A stretch of DNA of 8,399 nt, taken from Paracoccaceae bacterium. GTDB taxonomy: Bacteria > Pseudomonadota > Alphaproteobacteria > Rhodobacterales > Rhodobacteraceae. The notes beneath the pieces were generated by a model that saw nothing but the letters and a program-made list of their open reading frames with translations, was not told the origin of the DNA and did not search any database. Positions 6,142-8,399 of the stretch are shown in pieces; the stretch's first letter is position 1; every line of letters begins with the position of its first letter. The stretch is taken from NCBI GenBank assembly GCA_026982515.1, contig JALSGY010000496.1, forward strand, positions 1-8,399, read 5' to 3'. Made by a program: the position numbers and the translations under genes.

Positions 6142-7146
6142 ATGAACTACCTCTCGATCGGTGATCTTGCGCAAACCTTCCAGACCCGCCGGCAGAATGT
6201 AGCCTTGAAATCCGATCTGCAAAGACTTTCGCAGGAAATGACCAGCGGCATCAGGAAAGACAGCACCGCCGCAACCGGCGGGGATTTCTCGGCCCTTTCC
6301 TCGATTGAACGCAGCCTGGCCATGGCGAACTCCTATTCCGTGGCCACCTCCGAAGCCGCCTTGCTGACATCCACCGCCCAGACCTCCCTCGAAACCGTCG
6401 AAAGCCTCATGACGGAACTTGCACCCGCGCTGCTCACGGCCGGCAGTTCGGCGCAGGCCCTGCTGATCCAGGCAACCGCCGCCGACGGGCGTGCCAAGTT
6501 CGAAACCGCTCTTGGCGCTCTCAACGTGCGCGCGGCCGACCGTTATGCACTTTCCGGTACCGCCACCGATACCCCGCCGCTTGCCGATGCGCAAACCATC
6601 CTTGCCGACTTGCAGGCCGCCATCGCCGCCGAGACAACCGCCGCCGGCATCGCCGCCGCAGTGGAGGCCTGGTTCGACACCCCGGGGGGCGGGTTCGAAA
6701 CGGTTGCCTATCGCGGCTCGGAACCAATCCAGCCATTGCGGCTGTCCGATGATACATCCATCCGCTTCGAGATAACCGCATCCGACGAGCGTGTGCGCAA
6801 CACGCTCAAGGGTCTGGCGATGGCCGCACTGCTAGACGCGGGGGCGCTTTCGGGTACGGGTGCCGAGCGGGCGGAACTTGCCCGCCTGGCCGGGGTATCG
6901 CTGCTCGATGCCGCATCGGGCATGGCCGCGCTACGCGCCGATGTGGGCATCGCCGAGGCTTCCGTGGATCAGACCGCTGCACGCAATGCCGCCACCGTTT
7001 CGGCGCTGGAAATGGCCCGGAACGGGATCATGGCAGTGGACCCGTACAAGACCGCAACCGAACTGGAGGCCGTCCGCTCTCAGCTCGAGATTCTCTATTC
7101 GGTCACCGCGCGGCTTTCGCGCCTTTCACTTGCGGATTACCTGTGA
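6142..7146 (+). CDS. flgL: Flagellar hook-associated protein 3 FlgL (HAP3)
   Basis: 334 aa. A flagellin-like protein with helical ends. The N-terminus (MNYLSIGDLAQTFQTRRQN, then LKSDLQRLSQEMTSGIRKD) resembles the flagellin/FlgL D0-D1 region. The C-terminus ends in a long helix, AVRSQLEILYSVTARLSRLS then LADYL. A small variable middle (about 130-230) contains an alanine-rich stretch. FlgL is the second hook-filament junction protein and the layer on which flagellin assembles. Position directly after flgK with a three-base gap supports FlgL rather than flagellin itself, as does the ending. The upstream ribosome binding site is weak, suggesting coupling to flgK. Its stop codon overlaps the flgI start by one base (TGATG). 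Confidence 0.88.
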   Translation: MNYLSIGDLAQTFQTRRQNVALKSDLQRLSQEMTSGIRKDSTAATGGDFSALSSIERSLAMANSYSVATSEAALLTSTAQTSLETVESLMTELAPALLTAGSSAQALLIQATAADGRAKFETALGALNVRAADRYALSGTATDTPPLADAQTILADLQAAIAAETTAAGIAAAVEAWFDTPGGGFETVAYRGSEPIQPLRLSDDTSIRFEITASDERVRNTLKGLAMAALLDAGALSGTGAERAELARLAGVSLLDAASGMAALRADVGIAEASVDQTAARNAATVSALEMARNGIMAVDPYKTATELEAVRSQLEILYSVTARLSRLSLADYL

Positions 7147-8249
7147 TGGCACGCCTTTTTTTTCTTGCACTTCTGACCTTCCTGCAGGCTGCGCCCCTTC
7201 TGGCCAGCCCGGTACGGATCAAGGATCTGGTCGAGTTCGAGGGCGTACGTGGCAATGATCTTCTCGGCTACGGGCTCGTGGTCGGGCTGAACGGAACCGG
7301 AGACGGAATCCGCAATGCCCCGTTTACCGAAGAGATCATGTCCAACATCCTTGAGCGTCTTGGTGTCAACGTCACCGGAGAGCAGTTTCGCCCCAAGAAC
7401 GTCGCCGCGGTGCTGGTGACCGCCAGCCTGCCGCCCTTTGCGCGCGCCGGGGGGCGGATCGATGTCAATGTCTCGGCCATCGGCGATGCCAAGAGCCTGA
7501 TGGGCGGCACCCTGATCATGACCCCGCTCAATGCGGCAGACGGGCAGATCTACGCCGTGGCGCAGGGGCCGATCATCGCCGGGGGGGCGGCCGCCGAAGG
7601 AGATGGGGCACGGGTTGTCCAGGGGGTACCCACTTCGGGGGTGATCCCCGGCGGGGCGAGAGTGGAACGTGAGGTGGACTTCGACTTCACACAGATCAAA
7701 TCCGTCCGCCTGGCGCTGCGCGACCCCGATTTCACCACGGCGCAACGGATTGAAGAGGCCGTGAACGGCTACTACGGCAAGGTCGTCTCGCGGATGCTCG
7801 ATGCCGGCACCGTCTTGCTGGACATCTCCATGACGGCTGAACTTTCGCCGGCCCATGCGCTGGGTGCGATCGAGAACATCCTCGTCGACCCCGAGCAGAG
7901 GGCGCGCGTCGTGGTGGATCAGAACTCCGGCACAATCGTGATGGGGGAAAACGTCCGCATCTCCCGGGTGGCCGTCTCGCAGGGCAATCTCACACTCAGG
8001 GTTCAGGAAGAACCTCTGGTGGTTCAGCCAAACCCGTTTACCGGCGGCACCCCGATCGTCGTGCCCCGCACCAGCAGCACGATTGTCGAAGAGCCCGGAA
8101 TCGGGTTGGCCGACATCCCGGACGGAACAACGCTTTCCGAGGTGATCGAGGGGCTCAACGCCCTGGGCGTTTCCCCCCGCGACATGATCGACATCCTGAA
8201 GAACATCAAGGCCGCCGGCGCCCTGCATGCGGAATTCGTGGTGCGCTGA
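7146..8249 (+). CDS. flgI: Flagellar P-ring protein FlgI
   Basis: 367 aa, almost the length of E. coli FlgI (365). A Sec signal peptide MARLFFLALLTFLQAAPLLA is followed by SPVRIKDLVEFEGVRGNDLL, with cleavage probably near residue 20. Hallmark family stretches are GYGLVVGLNGTGDG, TEEIMSNILERLGV, NVAAVLVTASLPPFARAGGR, GGTLIMTPLNAADGQIYAVA, RVVVDQNSGTIVMGENVRIS and LNALGVSPRDMIDILKNIKA. FlgI forms the ring around the rod in the peptidoglycan layer after export to the periplasm. The ATG at 7146 overlaps the flgL stop (TGATG). A GTG one codon earlier (7143) would also work. Eight consecutive T (7156-7163) fall in the signal-peptide codons. FlgH (L ring) and FlgA (chaperone) are not in the window. 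Confidence 0.97.
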   Translation: MARLFFLALLTFLQAAPLLASPVRIKDLVEFEGVRGNDLLGYGLVVGLNGTGDGIRNAPFTEEIMSNILERLGVNVTGEQFRPKNVAAVLVTASLPPFARAGGRIDVNVSAIGDAKSLMGGTLIMTPLNAADGQIYAVAQGPIIAGGAAAEGDGARVVQGVPTSGVIPGGARVEREVDFDFTQIKSVRLALRDPDFTTAQRIEEAVNGYYGKVVSRMLDAGTVLLDISMTAELSPAHALGAIENILVDPEQRARVVVDQNSGTIVMGENVRISRVAVSQGNLTLRVQEEPLVVQPNPFTGGTPIVVPRTSSTIVEEPGIGLADIPDGTTLSEVIEGLNALGVSPRDMIDILKNIKAAGALHAEFVVR

Positions 8250-8399
8250 AGCCGCGATGGCCCTGGCGGGAAACGGCGGTGCATGGCCCATGGCCGCCGC
8301 TCACAGCCCGGCCGGTTTGAGTCAGGTCCTTCGAACTTTCGGAAAGGCCCGGCGCGCCAGCAACGGCATATCCTTTCCTTCGTCTATCTGTCGTTGTGA
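8250..8399. other. Region after flgI with no convincing gene
   Basis: The last 150 bases hold no recognisable protein. A frame from ATG 8257 stays open to the edge for 47 codons (starting MALAGNGGAWPM). It lacks a good ribosome binding site, and its later codons (ATA, TTT, CCT, TCT, TGT) are unlike the G/C-ending codons of the flagellar genes. A second frame from ATG 8283 gives 38 codons ending in TGA at the last base, with no recognisable motif. No hairpin followed by a T run was seen, so no terminator for the flgEKLI unit can be called and the operon may continue. Confidence 0.4.

Noticed and set aside
7581..7587. Run of seven G in flgI (and 3529-3535 in flgE) as phase-variable tracts
   Set aside because: Seven-base G runs are expected by chance in G+C-rich coding DNA and encode ordinary Gly-Gly turns.
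7137..8291. Minus-strand open frame of 384 codons opposite flgI
   Set aside because: It is exactly antisense to an unmistakable flgI, is rich in His, Gly, Arg and Asp as expected for reverse frames of G+C-rich genes, and has no recognisable motif.
8265..8300. G+C-rich inverted repeat after flgI as a terminator (GGCGG...CCGCC)
   Set aside because: Only five base pairs on the outside, poor inner pairing and no T run on either strand.

Overview
The window is G+C-rich, densely coding chromosomal DNA from an alphaproteobacterium, most likely of the Rhodobacterales (Rhodobacter/Roseobacter group). Two things point there. One is a two-gene set that reads as the head-spike base and head-spike fibre of a Rhodobacter-type gene transfer agent (GTA). 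The other is a flagellar run, motB-flgE-flgK-flgL-flgI, with Rhodobacterales-like proteins. No tRNA, rRNA, CRISPR array, insertion sequence or integrase was seen.

Left part (minus strand, 1-2111). Reading leftwards, ghsA (spike base, 87 aa) overlaps ghsB (spike fibre with a C-terminal lectin-like domain, 355 aa) by four bases. A strong intrinsic terminator at 723-760 follows. Next comes the N-terminal two thirds of a UDP-glucuronate 4-epimerase-type sugar-nucleotide enzyme, cut by the window edge and with its own ribosome binding site. No capsid, portal, tail or lysis gene is present, so the spike pair stands alone, as it does in Rhodobacter capsulatus, where the spikes bind the recipient's capsule. 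The adjacent polysaccharide gene fits that theme.

Middle (2112-2416). A divergent intergenic region of about 300 bases separates ghsAB from motB. It holds a CtrA-like box (TTAA-N7-TTCA read leftwards) overlapping a possible -35 of a leftward promoter for ghsAB. On the rightward side it holds an 18-codon open frame with a good ribosome binding site, and an inverted repeat whose left arm can pair either with a neighbouring arm or with the motB ribosome binding site.

Right part (plus strand, 2417-8249). motB encodes a stator subunit. After a 92-base gap with a second CtrA-like box comes a tight unit, flgE (hook), flgK and flgL (hook-filament junction) and flgI (P ring), with gaps of 27 and 3 bases and a 1-base overlap. 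The last 150 bases contain no convincing gene.

Taken together, one boundary joins a horizontal-gene-transfer particle component with motility genes. In Rhodobacterales both are known to be under the CtrA phosphorelay. The CtrA boxes and the leader structures are my reading by eye and have not been computed or tested.
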